From assembly GCA_003999685.1 (NCBI GenBank), contig CP021230.1:310001-374000 (forward strand): 64,000 nt of DNA, read 5' to 3'. The translations under genes were made by a program, and so were the position numbers. Under the pieces are notes generated by a model that saw only the letters and a program-made list of their open reading frames with translations, ran no database searches and was not told the DNA's origin. The DNA comes from Taiwanofungus camphoratus (Eukaryota > Basidiomycota > Agaricomycetes > Polyporales > Taiwanofungaceae). Positions 48,101-59,516 of the stretch are shown here, piece by piece (the first letter of the stretch is position 1; each line of letters starts with the position of its first letter).

Positions 48101-49930
48101 CATTGGCTCATGGCGGCGAGGAATGTGTTCGCTGTCTGTCAGCCAGCACGGATTGATCCCGGTGAAGGTTGGATCCTCTGGCGTAGCCCGGGTCGAGACT
48201 TGCACGGCCGAACTTCATGGCATGGACGACAGCTCAACGTGCAATGCGTTGGGCGGCCCGTCCCGGCCTCGTATTCGCCAAAAACGCAAATGTCTGATGA
48301 TGATGGCATTTCCCCCAGGCATGCACAACCGCATGTCTGCCCCCGCGACCTCCGCATCCGAATCGCCGGACCTCCAAGACAGGTAATGGGACTGCACGAC
48401 CGCCCCTTCTTGTTGCGTGATTAGGTGTGCAGCAATCATTTCGCATTCGCACACGAGGCGTCGACGCGTGGGTTAGCCTTCTTCCCCACACGCGCCGGAT
48501 CCAAGTCTATCAGCGCAGAAGTCCGTTGGCACACGGAATATACGGGAACATTATGGGGTCGATCTTCGAGGGTGCTTTCGCGGAGAAGATTAAACATTGC
48601 CAGGCCCGCGCTTCGACATGCGGTTCATTGGTCCCGAAACCAGACTGCAGGACGAATAGCGTCCAGTTCATTCCTGCCTCGATGTTTCGAGCTCTGCCCT
48701 TGATACGACGCATGGTACGTTCATGCTGCTATCTTCCACTGTGATGATGATAGCGAATATTCGGGCCGCAAATAATACTTGCGCACACTTAGTGTGGTTC
48801 TACTTTGCTGAGGTGCCCTTGCAGACTCAGGGCTCGGGGCTCAGTAGATGCTGCGCCCAACATCACGTATTCAACACGTACTGTACTTAAGTGCACGGGC
48901 AGTGGTAGAGGGGAGGCTGAGCCAGGTGCGTAGCAATACAGTCATGCCAGTTGGCGGCCGCACTTCTACCAGCTGTTCCGTTCATCCTTCCTGTTCTGCA
49001 CAATTGTCGTCGTATTTCGGGGCCTTTGCATATTGGCAGCTGTCGCCAGAGACTTATAACGGCGTGCATCAGGGGCGACATCAGCTCTGTATTTGAGACC
49101 TGCTTGTGCACATCGCAATTAAACTGTAATCCATCAATGTCGACGATCCTATGCTCACTTATGAGCCGGGCACGTGAGCTTACTGGTCTCTTCTCCACGG
49201 GTGATCTGAGAGTGCGGGGTGCTTGTCTCTGCACGGAAAGCAGGCACATCCCCGTCCGACTCGCCCACCCGTTGTTGACCGCTGCGTAGGGATCGCCATC
49301 TACATATGCAGACCCGGCAGAGGATGTACACTGTCGCAAGACCAGCAATACGCCAGCCATGCATTTACATGCGGCTCACTCTCTGTCCGCAGATGAATCA
49401 TCATGCGCTGATGCTCGGTTGGCATCACGGATGCTCGAGATTCAGCAATGCGCAAGTGGAAATCTTGGTCTGTCAATCAACTGATGCCGGGTACGATTCC
49501 GGCCCCATGTGAAGATGCAGGGTCATTTATTTCTGGGAGGTGCTCATTTATGACACAGAAGTCCCGCTCTGCGATTTGATGCCAACTCCTGGTGTCCAGC
49601 GTACATCTCGATGGAGGATGGCACTTCGTTGTTTCATTGTCCAAAATTCAAGGGTGGGTAAATGCAGCTTGCCGATGTGTGTACACGATCGGGCCCCTCT
49701 CTACAGCACCGCATATTAATATCATCCAGTTCTGACAAAGTCTCTAACACTGACCATGCAGATACACGGAACATTTTTGAAACTTGCGATCAACCGAGGA
49801 TTCTTCTGCCGTCGAGTTGAAACGACTCCGAATCTACCTCGAATGAGACAAAAATAACCAATGACACCGTAAATTATTTACAAGTTTGAATACTGTCGTG
49901 CGCGTACATGTACATCTTCGCGTGGCAAGC
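45128..49930. other. 4.8-kb gene-poor region downstream of the cyclin gene
   Basis: It begins with a T-rich stretch (T10 near 45180) suited to the cyclin 3' UTR. Beyond it the frames are short to moderate, overlap on both strands and carry no recognisable domain. No tRNA, repeat family or transposon ends recognised. Confidence 0.45.
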
Positions 49931-51158
49931 CTAAACTTGATCGAATCGACGATAGAATATCCATGCGTCAATAAATTCTTCCTCTTGGCTACCGTCCGCC
50001 TTCTTCAACCGACCTGCGCGCGGAATGCGCCCCGCCTTCGTGAAGTTGAGCGATTCCCAGAGCCTGTTTACATTATGCGTTAGCAATGCACATGAATACC
50101 AATGAAAACGATCACGAATGGAACGTGACGGGAGTCCCTTCATCGTGCAGGAATCCCGGGTTTGACTCTCACCTGACACTCGCAATATTATTCACGTAGA
50201 CAAGGTTGAAGACACTTGATTCGTATCCGAGACGTGGCGCGTAATAGAGGAAGGAGCGCGCAAGAACCGAACCAACGCCATTTCCACGCATGGAAGGCGG
50301 GACAAGGAAGCCTGCGTTGCATATCTGCAGTGGAAGGTTAGCAAAAGCGTGAAGGTGTGATGTTCAACTTAGGTGGTTGGAAGAGCAGAATTCTTCAGTT
50401 GTCAACGATAAACGTTGATGAAGATATCATTGATTTTAGCTCCGTGCTTATTTGTTGCATACGAGCATCGGAACGGTCAGATATCAAGTCTGTCGATGAA
50501 AAGGATGAAGATACGATATTTGGCCCGACCATGAGTTGGTGGTCCCAAATTATTGAATCCCGAATCAACGTCTCATGTCTATGATCTCGCAATATGAGAA
50601 GGGTGATGATGGTTGAGGATCCTTACATGCGAGGACCGGCCAGGATAATTTGGCTTTACCTATGCAAGCAGTGGTTCAGTCAGCTAGCTACTCGCGAGCC
50701 GCACAGTAATAATGTGGTAGAATTATCTGGCTTACATAGTAACATCCAGCTATGCAGTTCTCCCATTTTCGTCCATTCGTTGCTTCTTCGATCCCGCATT
50801 GTACCTCACTGCCATCATTTCCCTTGGGTTTCTTTAGCAGATCAATTTCCCCAATAACCGCTACCAGAACATCCGCTGCAAAGTAGTATGTCTCAAACGT
50901 ATCCTGCGTGTAGGTCTCCCCCGGGAGGATCTCCTGCGGGTACGTCAGTCCTCGCTCAAGTTCATCAGCAAACACGGCATGCAAGTATGGTAGTAGTCCT
51001 GACAGAGCTCTCGCAGTAGCTAATGTGAGATGGTGGATGGTGACATAGTTATGAGAGGTACTGCAGGTATCCTTTGACTTCAGATGCCATAAGGTGGAAG
51101 GAAGAGGACATGAAGTCTCCGAACAGCTCGGTTTAGGGATGGCGCCGTACGCTGACAT
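49931..51158 (-). CDS. GNAT N-acetyltransferase, MPR1-like
   Basis: Four exons (51158-50736, 50659-50627, 50324-50173, 50063-49931) give 246 residues. The C-terminal half is a GNAT fold closest to yeast MPR1, which acetylates the proline analogue azetidine-2-carboxylate and related toxic proline intermediates: KPNYPGRSSH, then ICNAGFLVPPSMRGNGVGSV (acetyl-CoA loop R-G-N-G-V-G), YYAPRLGYESSVFNLVYVNN and LWESLNFTKAGRIPRAGRLK. Known role: tolerance to oxidative stress through proline metabolism. Substrate here is inferred by similarity only. Intron 2 is 302 nt, several times the others. The start MSAYGAIPKPSC is the first ATG of the frame. Confidence 0.85.
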
Positions 51159-51495
51159 TGTTCTCTTCTTTGCCAGCTAAATGGACTGAGACGACGACCC
51201 AACGAGGAGGCAGTTGTTCAAAGTAAAGATACTATCGCAACATGAGTGCCTGGTTCCTCATCGAATTATATGGAATATGAGCCCGAGTCACTACGACACG
51301 CGAAACGTTGCCGTATGCATGCTTGACGAACTCTCCGTAACTGAAGACAGGTTAACAAACAGAAAGAATACATAAACGAGACTGCCCAGGCAGTTCGACT
51401 TTCCCTACGATCCGTCACTGGCATGAAATCTGGGCGCATGCCTCGAAATGTGATTCGGATGCTCCTTGAGATACTTCGCTAGCATTATCAATCGA
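51159..51495. other. Spacer between two minus-strand genes
   Basis: It contains the promoter of the acetyltransferase and the 3' end of the hydrolase gene. No motif recognised. Confidence 0.35.
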
Positions 51496-53279
51496 TCAAA
51501 GGCCAGCAATGAGACCTTCCTCTCCCTCTATACCTTTGACGCGTCCACCCCTTTCAATCTCCATACATCCAATGTCATCTCGACCGACTTCCTTCAGAAA
51601 CCCGCCGACCTCATGAAGTGGTTTTCCCTGTCGGCCATCCACTATTAGGTCTTCACCGACTGCTTTCAGCCACTCCATGACTGGTTTAGTGAACCAGCGG
51701 GTCAACTCTCCCATGCGTTTGCTCGACTGGAACCAACCGAGATGACCGCCCTTCCTCGTCACTGCAAATGCGACCCACTCATTTCCGCCCGCTTCCACAG
51801 GTAGCACCTGCACGATCGGGTCGTCCATCGAGTTGATCGCGAGGAAGGGCACGCGCACTTTGGGTAGGGCATGGTGGCTGGAAGCCCACTTGTAATATTC
51901 TTGTGCGGACGGGAACGGGAACGGAGGAGAGGAGCCACCGCCAATACGGTTGAATGTGTTATCGAACATCTCCATTGTGGGTGATTTCAGAGCGAGGCAG
52001 GGCGCGACAGCTTGGCTCACGGGGTGGTCGCCAAACTTACTCAGTGAAGCTGCGTGTCGTCTCACGATACTCTGGAGATTCGAACCCAGAGCACTAGAAT
52101 ATACATTGCGATGAAACCATCCCCCTTCGAGTCTACGCGTGAGTATTTCAGTAGTGGAAGGCAAAAGATTGCATTTAAGTCACTAACGCTTCGCTGTTCT
52201 TCAGTAAATCCCAAGGCTATTGAATCGCGTCAGCTTGTATCCACACCATCAACTGTCATGTAACTCACACAAGCGAGAGCACAGGCAGCAGCGAGCCGGC
52301 TATTTTCCCCTTCTTCAGCTAAATATCTAGTCAAGACATTCGCACCTAGAGAAAATCCCAAGCCAAGGAGTGGTGCTTGCGGGTACCGCTCTCTAATATA
52401 GTACATTGCAACCCTTAGATCCCCAGTATGTCCCGCCGAATACAGTTGAGGGCTGGTTATTGGGATACCCGCACCTGAATGGATGAGTTAACGTAGATTG
52501 TCACTATCACATCAAAATGCTCACATCCTCGGAAATTAACTACAATAGCCCTATAACCAAGGCCTCCCTCCTCTCTGGGCCTGCAGACCGGAGCCAAAAC
52601 AGCTCGTACATACGACTCATGCGAACCTGAAGATATTGCCAGGTAAAGACCTTCCGAACCATGGAGAGGGGAATACGTACCTCCCGTCAAGCCATGCGTG
52701 ACTACTACAACAGGGGTGTCATCCCGAAGCCTTCGCTCGGTTTCTGGTGGCGCAAAGTCCAGTCCTCTGAAGTGAACATGAGACACCTGTGTGATTAGAC
52801 CAAAATGAAGTTACTCACAATGTCCCACCATCTAAAGTACGCAGGAGAGTTCTGCCAGGACATGAAACACTTTAATCGCTCGATCAACAAAGATACAAGT
52901 TCTGGGCACCTGTCATATTCTACTTTGTCAATCTTTGAGAAGTCACCGATGCTAGAATAAGCGGTTTGGAAGTGCCCTCTACCAAACAAAGCTGAGCATG
53001 TCATCACATAGACGACCTATGAGAAACGAATACCAACATGAATAACCACCATGCAGGTCGGTATTGTCTGAAGAGGCTAGGACACCTTGTTCGTATGAAC
53101 TTCCGCAGCGTCTCACGTTGAATCTCCTTCGATCCGGGTAAAGGCTTCACAGCCAAAGACACTGGAGAGCGTGGACAGTATAGCTTCGGACTGAAGTAAG
53201 TTTCAGAGACAAGAAGGACCAGCTTTGCGAGGAAGTACACTGCTGAGAGGAGACTGATAACAAGACTCAGACCAATCAT
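51496..53279 (-). CDS. Alpha/beta hydrolase, YheT/EMB8-like (esterase or acyltransferase)
   Basis: Eight exons (53279-53038, 52978-52910, 52851-52819, 52766-52681, 52626-52525, 52474-52269, 52216-52188, 52132-51496) join in phase to 467 residues. An N-terminal membrane span (LVISLLSAVYFLAKLVLLV) is followed by the hydrolase core: VVVVTHGLTGGSHESYV (oxyanion-side HG), IVVNFRGCAGIP, the nucleophile elbow GLGFSLGANVLTRY, an acid-side FLAINSMDDPIVQ, and the catalytic His in TRKGGHLGWF. This order is that of the YheT/EMB8/YMR210W family, which includes medium-chain ethyl ester synthases and monoacylglycerol lipases. Inferred: lipid-droplet or ER membrane lipid hydrolase. It is head-to-head with a diverged copy on the other strand. 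Confidence 0.9.
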
Positions 53280-53812
53280 GATGAACTACGGGCCCGGGCT
53301 ATGCAGCAATTCCGAGCACAGTGCACGAGCATTATAGTCATCACAATGACATGGGAAACATTGGAGGATGCTGTAATTCGGTAGACAGCTACAATCAACG
53401 CCTGGTGATGGCTACACTATCTGAAGCTTCCAATTATTCGCACGCAAGATGATGTAGCGCTTCTGACAATTATACCCAAAAGATTACTGAGCAGTGAGAA
53501 CCCTCGTTCATATGTAGTGCCAAGTTGAAAACGTTGAGCAATGGATATCATACCTAGTAGTACTATTACTGCTTGTCTGTCCTGTTCACGTGACGTTGTC
53601 GAAACCGTGAAGCCCGCTGCTGTCTAGGAGGAACTGTGATAATTATCGTAGGAAACGGTTCAATTGCTGCACGATAATCAATCGTTTACCTCCGATATCC
53701 CGGAACGAAAGATGCCTGTTTCCGTGCTATAACTGACCCCAAGGCTCTGATTGTCGCCGGCAAAGGCATTTCAACGCAGTGCTCTTGGTCCTTCAATTCC
53801 CTTGCGGACACC
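53280..53812. promoter_or_regulatory. Shared promoter of the hydrolase pair
   Basis: The 533-bp gap between the two start codons. No long inverted symmetry remains, so the duplication is not recent at the DNA level outside coding sequence. Confidence 0.45.
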
Positions 53813-55524
53813 ATGGGCTTGATACTCAGTTTGCTTTATTCCGCGAGCTATTTTCTTCCTAGATTATACTTTGGACCATCGGTATCTTCTGTGTCCATCC
53901 CTACAAAGAATGGGCCAAAGGCCAAGGAGTCTCGACACGAATTATTGCAAACTTTCATAGAACCGAGGTGTCCCAGTCTCCTCAAGCCATTTCGGCCAGC
54001 ATGGTGGTTGTTGAGGTCGGTCTTTGACGCGTTGAGCGCCCGGTTTGTTCAACGAGCTATGACAGTGGACATCTCCAAGTGGCATACTGTGTATTCGGCG
54101 ACTTCTCAAGGATAGACAAGATAGAGTACGACAGGTGAGCAGACGTCTTCTACCTATCTTGCACCGCGCCTGAATTTTGCAGAACTCTTCTTCGCACAGT
54201 GGACGGAGGTACAATGTACGCCTGAATAGCCTCTTGCGCTATTAGACCTTTGTTCATGCGTTAGACAGAGGAATAGACTTTACGCCACGGAAAAGCGAAA
54301 AAAAGTTGAGAGATGACGTGCCTATCGTGGTTGTCACACACGGATTGACTGGTGGTGCGTTTGGCGAGCTTACAATTGCAGGGCGGAAGTGCGTCTGACG
54401 GCCATAGGCTCGCATGAGTCGTACGTGCGGTGCCAGCTTGTACGCCTGTGGAAGACGGTGGACTCGGATATCGTGGTGTGGTGGTCAATTTCCGCGGCTG
54501 TAAGTGGATTGCGACTGACGTTGTCCCGGATGGTAATTTTGTGCAGGTGCTGGTGTTCCACTTACGAGCCCGCAGCTGTACTCGGCAGGACACACTGATG
54601 ATCTCCGAGTCGCAGTGTACTACATCAGAAAGAAATATCCGCGAGCTCCACTTATCGGTGTTGGGTTTTCACTCGGAGCATGCGTGTTGACTCGATATCT
54701 TGCCGAAGAAGGGGAAAACAGCCGGCTTGCTGCTGGATGTGTTCTCGCATGTGTGAGTTCAAAACAGCTGTTGCTCTGGTATTAATCACTGACTGACGAC
54801 ATGGAAGCCTTGGGATCTGATGACGAGCAACGACAGGTCAATGCCTCGTCTACTACATATCCACACATCTGATTGTTATCCTTCCACAGGCTGGAGGGTA
54901 GCTGGTTCCACCGGACGGTCTATTCATCGGGCATGGGTCAGAACCTGCAGGCGATAGTCAGATTGCATGCAGAGACGCTGCGAAAGTTCACAAAGCACCC
55001 GGTGAGCAAAGCGGTGGCGACGACGCTAGAAGCCGTCCATCCGGCTGTTTGACCAGTACATGACGCGGCTGGTGGGCGGGCCGTCGCCCCCGTTTCCGAT
55101 GGCGACGGCGCCGGACTACTACCGGTGGGCGTCGTGCCACGACAAGCTGGACCGAGTGCGCGTGCCGCTGCTCGCGATCAGCGCCGCCGACGATCCGGTC
55201 GTGCTGGCGGATCCGCCGTATGAGGTAGGCGGGAACGGGTGGGTCGTGCTTGCGGTGACGAAGAAGGGCGGGCACCTCGGATGGTTCGAGGCGTCTGGGC
55301 CGGGGCTGTTCGGTGTGACGAGATGGGTCACGAAGCCAATCTTGGAGTGGCTGAGAGCCATCGGGGACGATATGGTCGTGGACGTCGGGCGAGGCAAACC
55401 TCTGCACGAGGTCGACGGGTTCCTGAAGGAGATTGGCCGGGACGATATTGGATGCATAGAAATCGAAGGAGGCGGCCGCGTTGTAGGTATAGAAGGAGAG
55501 GAGGGTTTACTCGCGGGCTTATGA
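53813..55524 (+). CDS. Alpha/beta hydrolase, YheT/EMB8-like, frame-disrupted paralogue
   Basis: Same architecture as the minus-strand gene: N-terminal span, PAWWLL then GHLQVAYCVFGDFSRIDKIE, VVVTHGLTGG, GLGYRGVVVNFRGC, nucleophile elbow GVGFSLGACVLTRYLAEEGE, acid-side LLAISAADDPVV and the His in TKKGGHLGWF. Exon 1 is 53813-54015. The stretch 54400-54450 passes from SHESYVR to PACTPVEDGG only by a frame change with about three residues missing. Near 55020-55060 the text passes from KAVATTLEA to LFDQYMTRLVGG again by a frame change. No splice signals explain either. So this copy is probably a pseudogene, unless the two places are sequencing errors. All catalytic motifs are still present, so the decay would be recent. 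Confidence 0.75.
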
Positions 55525-55712
55525 AAACTCGAGTTACTCTGTTATGCACGGTAAACATCCACTTTGCACTGAACGGCTTTTATTGCGAGCTGATGATATT
55601 GTCCAAGTGTTGTACATAGACTAAATCACGGAAATGCTAACAATCCTAGCTGTGAGTCCGTCTCCGTCGTGATGAGATTCCAGCCCAGCACTTGGACCGC
55701 ATGTCTATGTGC

Positions 55713-56137
55713 TCATACAAGTGCACTAACGACAGGTAGGCTGCCCGCCGCTAATGCGACGACTACGGCCAGCGCATTCGTCGCCCCTGACCTCGAGAGC
55801 GCGCCCGACGTAGCCAATGTCTCTGTGGACCCGTTTGTCACGTTCGCCTGTAAGTGTATGAAACAAGAATGAGTAACGCTGTGGAACCAAATGAGACCTG
55901 AGGGGTACTGACGCCTATGCAACCTTGTGGCCCAGAGCATCCAATGTTGTTATTAAGCGCAATCGCATGTGCAATGTTTTGGTCAATTGGCTCCGGTGCC
56001 GGTGCTGGCATCGGTGTTGAACATACTGTAAGACGTACGGGTCAGTCGCTAGGCCCACAAACTACCTGCAAGGACGCCTCACCTAATGATGCAAAAATGA
56101 AAAGGAGCGTGATGGTCTGGAAGATATGGGGATACAT
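55713..56137 (-). CDS. Small secreted GPI-anchored-type protein
   Basis: Three exons (56137-56083, 56025-55898, 55847-55713) join in phase to 105 residues; both introns end in the same CTTACAG. MYPHIFQTITLLFIFASLVC is a signal peptide. The mature part starts with a Pro/Ala run and holds two cysteines (NNNIGCSGPQGCIGVS), which could pair. The C terminus is a Ser/Thr/Asn linker (NVTNGSTETLATSGALSRSG) and then a hydrophobic tail ALAVVVALAAGSLPVVSALV. That is the GPI-addition pattern with a small omega-site residue before it. Function unknown; such proteins sit on the fungal cell wall or act as effectors. It was found by splicing, as no single frame covers it. Confidence 0.6.
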
Positions 56138-58177
56138 GGTTTCGTCGAGTTATATGATAAAGAGAATATGAACAATAAATCTTAATGCAAAGGTTGGTAG
56201 GATGGAATGGTATCGAGAGATGCACGGTATATTCGCTAGCGGGTGAAGTGGACTTCTGAAAGACCTCCCGATTGTTATTCTGGCGGCAGGCGAGGTCGGT
56301 CAACGAGTGAATGATTCGCCATCACCGCCGTCCTCTTTATACTTTCCCACATTTATCATTACCTGCCTTCCTACGACTTCTCTTTGCAGCCTGGCAGACG
56401 ATACCAGAAAGAGTACAAGGCTTGTTCCCTTCTTGATTGACTAAATGAGGCCAACAGCAAAGGGAATTCCATTTTTGGAATAAGGTTGATCAAGGTAGCC
56501 ATCTGATTCACCAGTGCCCAATCGACAAGACATGTTACCATGAATTCTGCTCATGTTCGTTTGTGTTACAGCAGCCTTGGTGCAGGATAATGGTAGGTTT
56601 TTTTTTCTTCGAGTGCATTGTTGACGAAAAATTTCTTGACCAACTTCTATTAGTAGGCCGACGCTGGTTGCTAGTGCGCATGCAAATCGTAACGGTGGAG
56701 AGAACGAGAATCTGTTTTGTTTTCAAAGCGCTCTCGATCGTCCTCTACGGCGTGCAAACGAGACAGATTCCTTGGTATGAGATCCATCGACTGACAGAAG
56801 AAGGCCAATTTCGTTCATTCTACCGAAATAGTAAATAAGTACCTAGCATCTTCAGACTTCCTGAGATGCTTATCCGAGCTCCAGGAGGAAAGTCTCAATG
56901 TAGCAAGAATACGCACGCTTCAGGTTACGATCACGAAATCGAAATTGGTCGTGCTATCTTTCAGTCTCGTGCTCTTAGGATGGGAGTGAACTCAATGGAC
57001 TTCACAACGTCAGGAAAGTTGATCAATCAAGATGTTGTCAAAACTAAGGTCGTCTTAATTAACACAGGGGCTTTCGTAATCAAGCCGCTTAATTAACTCC
57101 CAAGGTAAGCTTATGCCATCCGGACGGCCCAAGCAGTGCTGCATTATGTTGATAGGGCTTAAGGAAGTGTTTCAAAATCGTAATCCTAGGGCAGCATGAT
57201 GGCCGCCACGTCCATAAAATGCAGCCATCGAAGGTATGAATATTCCTATTTCCATGGGGTGCTTATATTATCCAGGTCAAAAGCTTACAATGTACATATC
57301 CGAGCCACTTGTTCGCTGCCAGCGCAACAGCGTGGATCAAAAAATCCTTCAAGAGCAGCAAAGCAAAATACGCTGGTACGGTGCTAAATACACTAGCAGA
57401 ATATGCACCGTGACACTGCATTGTGCGAAGCTGCTTGTGAAGGAAAAATGGTTCCGGAGCCTTCATAAGTATCTACTTCCGGTTTGCCAGTAATCCGAAC
57501 GAAGTGGCAGTGAAAATCTGCAGTTAGGAATGTTCCAGTCCATGCGATTACCGGATGTTCGATGCTTTGGACCTCTCAACAACCAGGGCTCATAACCTGT
57601 TGGAACCAATAGGTCATGAGCATTGATTGCTGTTATTCCACGGCATGAACTAGAATCAATGCCCTTATGGTCTCCTGATGAAATGGGGAAACTCATGTGG
57701 ACTATTTTAACAACAATGTCTATTCAGCAAAAAGGTTATGACATGGTCAGCTCAGGTGTGTGTTCCCAATATGTGACCTTTTCTTAGGTGTTCTCCCGTC
57801 TTTGAAAGCGAGGGTTTAGTTGTAGCTGGGCGTAGCGACAGTGTTCGCTTCGATAGTTCGCACGCCGGCCTCAATGTATTTTCAACTCATTTTTATTGCC
57901 AGTATACAATCTATCACTTTAACAGCAAAGTGATATAGTATCGTTGTTGGCAGCAGTCACGGAAGCAGTATGGTCACAACCAACTCAAAATGAACATTTG
58001 ATCGCATATGTGTGAGGCTCGCTCCTTTCTCCCCAATGCCTTCCTTCACTGCAGGTACTCCATCCTGCCGGTAGGCGCACGTCTCCAAAATGCCAGTCCG
58101 TCAGCCAGTATCTTCTAGTCAGTTCGGAACCATTTCCTGTCCCACTCATGTGAGAGGCGCATCCTAGCACGGAGACG
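56138..58177. other. Intergenic, no gene recognised
   Basis: AT-rich sequence with short frames. A hairpin CTATCACTTT-AACAGC-AAAGTGATATAG lies at 57911-57938. No coding pattern, tRNA or element ends were found. Confidence 0.4.
57911..57938. repeat. Short hairpin
   Basis: A 10-bp stem (with a 2-nt bulge) around a 6-nt loop. It could be a terminator-like or MITE-derived remnant; no partner sequence was identified. Confidence 0.4.
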
Positions 58178-58450
58178 TCATTTGAGAGCGAACGCGAGGG
58201 CGCTAGACATATAACCGCTGAACGGCAGATGAAGGGTCGGGTGGCCTGCGGTGCAGCTGCAGTCTATCAGGGTAAGTTCGGGAGTGGTTTTCTCCCCATC
58301 GCGATCATATGATGACACTGCTGCGTTTACAGAAACTGACCGTGGCATAAGATAACGAAGGTCCATAGGAGTCAACGAGCTCTTACAAGGTAAGGTCCAT
58401 GTCAATGCCACAATTGCTGCAGTTGCAGCCAGGAATGTAAAAAGGCCCAT
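58178..58450 (-). CDS. Possible small secreted protein
   Basis: A 90-residue frame beginning MGLFTFLAATAAIVALTWTL, a convincing signal peptide, followed by PCKSSLTPMDLRYL. The rest has no known domain. A GTAAGAG donor immediately after the signal peptide suggests the true gene is spliced and that the C-terminal part of this frame may be intronic. Position and strand are believable; the 3' structure is not. Confidence 0.35.
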   Translation of the reverse strand: MGLFTFLAATAAIVALTWTLPCKSSLTPMDLRYLMPRSVSVNAAVSSYDRDGEKTTPELTLIDCSCTAGHPTLHLPFSGYMSSALAFALK

Positions 58451-59516
58451 TGCCGTTCCTTGAAGGGGAGCGCAACTAACGAATTTATGACGACGGGCGT
58501 GACGAGTTCAAGGGGAAAGGACGATGAGGGATTCTTCATCTGCCAAGGTATGGCGTCCAAAGGTGAGATGGATGGCTTTTATGCAATGCGACACGACGAA
58601 GACATGATGCAGTATACTGCGGATGGCAGTGTGGGAGACAAAGGAGACTTCCATTCATCACATTAGCCTTTGTTGCAGCACTGTGTTATCATGAGGCAGA
58701 CTCGTCCAAAAACCTTGTGAGGAGGTATTTTCCAGAAGGCTAGAACACCGTCCTTTCTCCTACTGAGAGATTTTCCGAAACGACAGTATTGTACTTCTGC
58801 ATTATGGACGTGACTGAGAACCTCTAGTCGGGCCTACATTGCTCTTGCATTCTACTTATCGGTTCCAATTTATTCATAAGAAAGCACAACTGGGCTTCTG
58901 ATACGCTAATTCCTGAGGCTTCAATACTTCTTAAATAAGCGTCCATGATCGTTGTCTGCGGTTCTTGCCTGCCAATTCACAACAAGATACGAAGTTGTTG
59001 CATAGTCGATGCCCTAGCAGAACACAAAGATGTGCTATCATTTTGAGCTTGACGCGATCACGTGTCATTCTCCTGTCACCTGACAACCGCCCGTTCCGTT
59101 GAATCCGTTTCTAGTCTGAGCTTCGTCGAGAAAGCAACTAATAACCTGCCGACTTTCAACATGACTTGCATCTTCGCTTGCTTCAAAGCTCCAAATGCCT
59201 GGGATCTTTACTCGGAGCCAGGGCCTCCTCAAGTCGCATCGCACCATTGTCTTTGGCTCACTGAGGAGTCGCTTGCTCCTGTTAGACCGTGGGATCCGAG
59301 TCGTATCTATATTTTGATGGATATCATGATCTTCCCATGTTATGTAGATGCAAGAATGCCGACCGATTCCCTTAGGCACCTTCAGCGAAGGCGATAACAA
59401 GCCAGACTGTCACTTCGGTGATGCAAGCCAGATACCCGTAACCCCCCAATCGTTCGATTTTGGATTTGCAACCAATTCGGCTCTCTTGCCAAGTGATAGT
59501 TATAAAGTAAACGACC
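58451..59516. other. Intergenic, no gene recognised
   Basis: Frames at 59062-59400 are open on both strands at once and lack any motif. The region should hold the promoter of the amidase. Confidence 0.4.

Noticed and set aside
50357-50584. 75-residue plus-strand frame
   Set aside because: It lies wholly within an intron of the minus-strand acetyltransferase gene.
59062-59400. Open frames of 111 residues on both strands
   Set aside because: Both strands are open over the same bases and neither shows a motif, so composition explains it.
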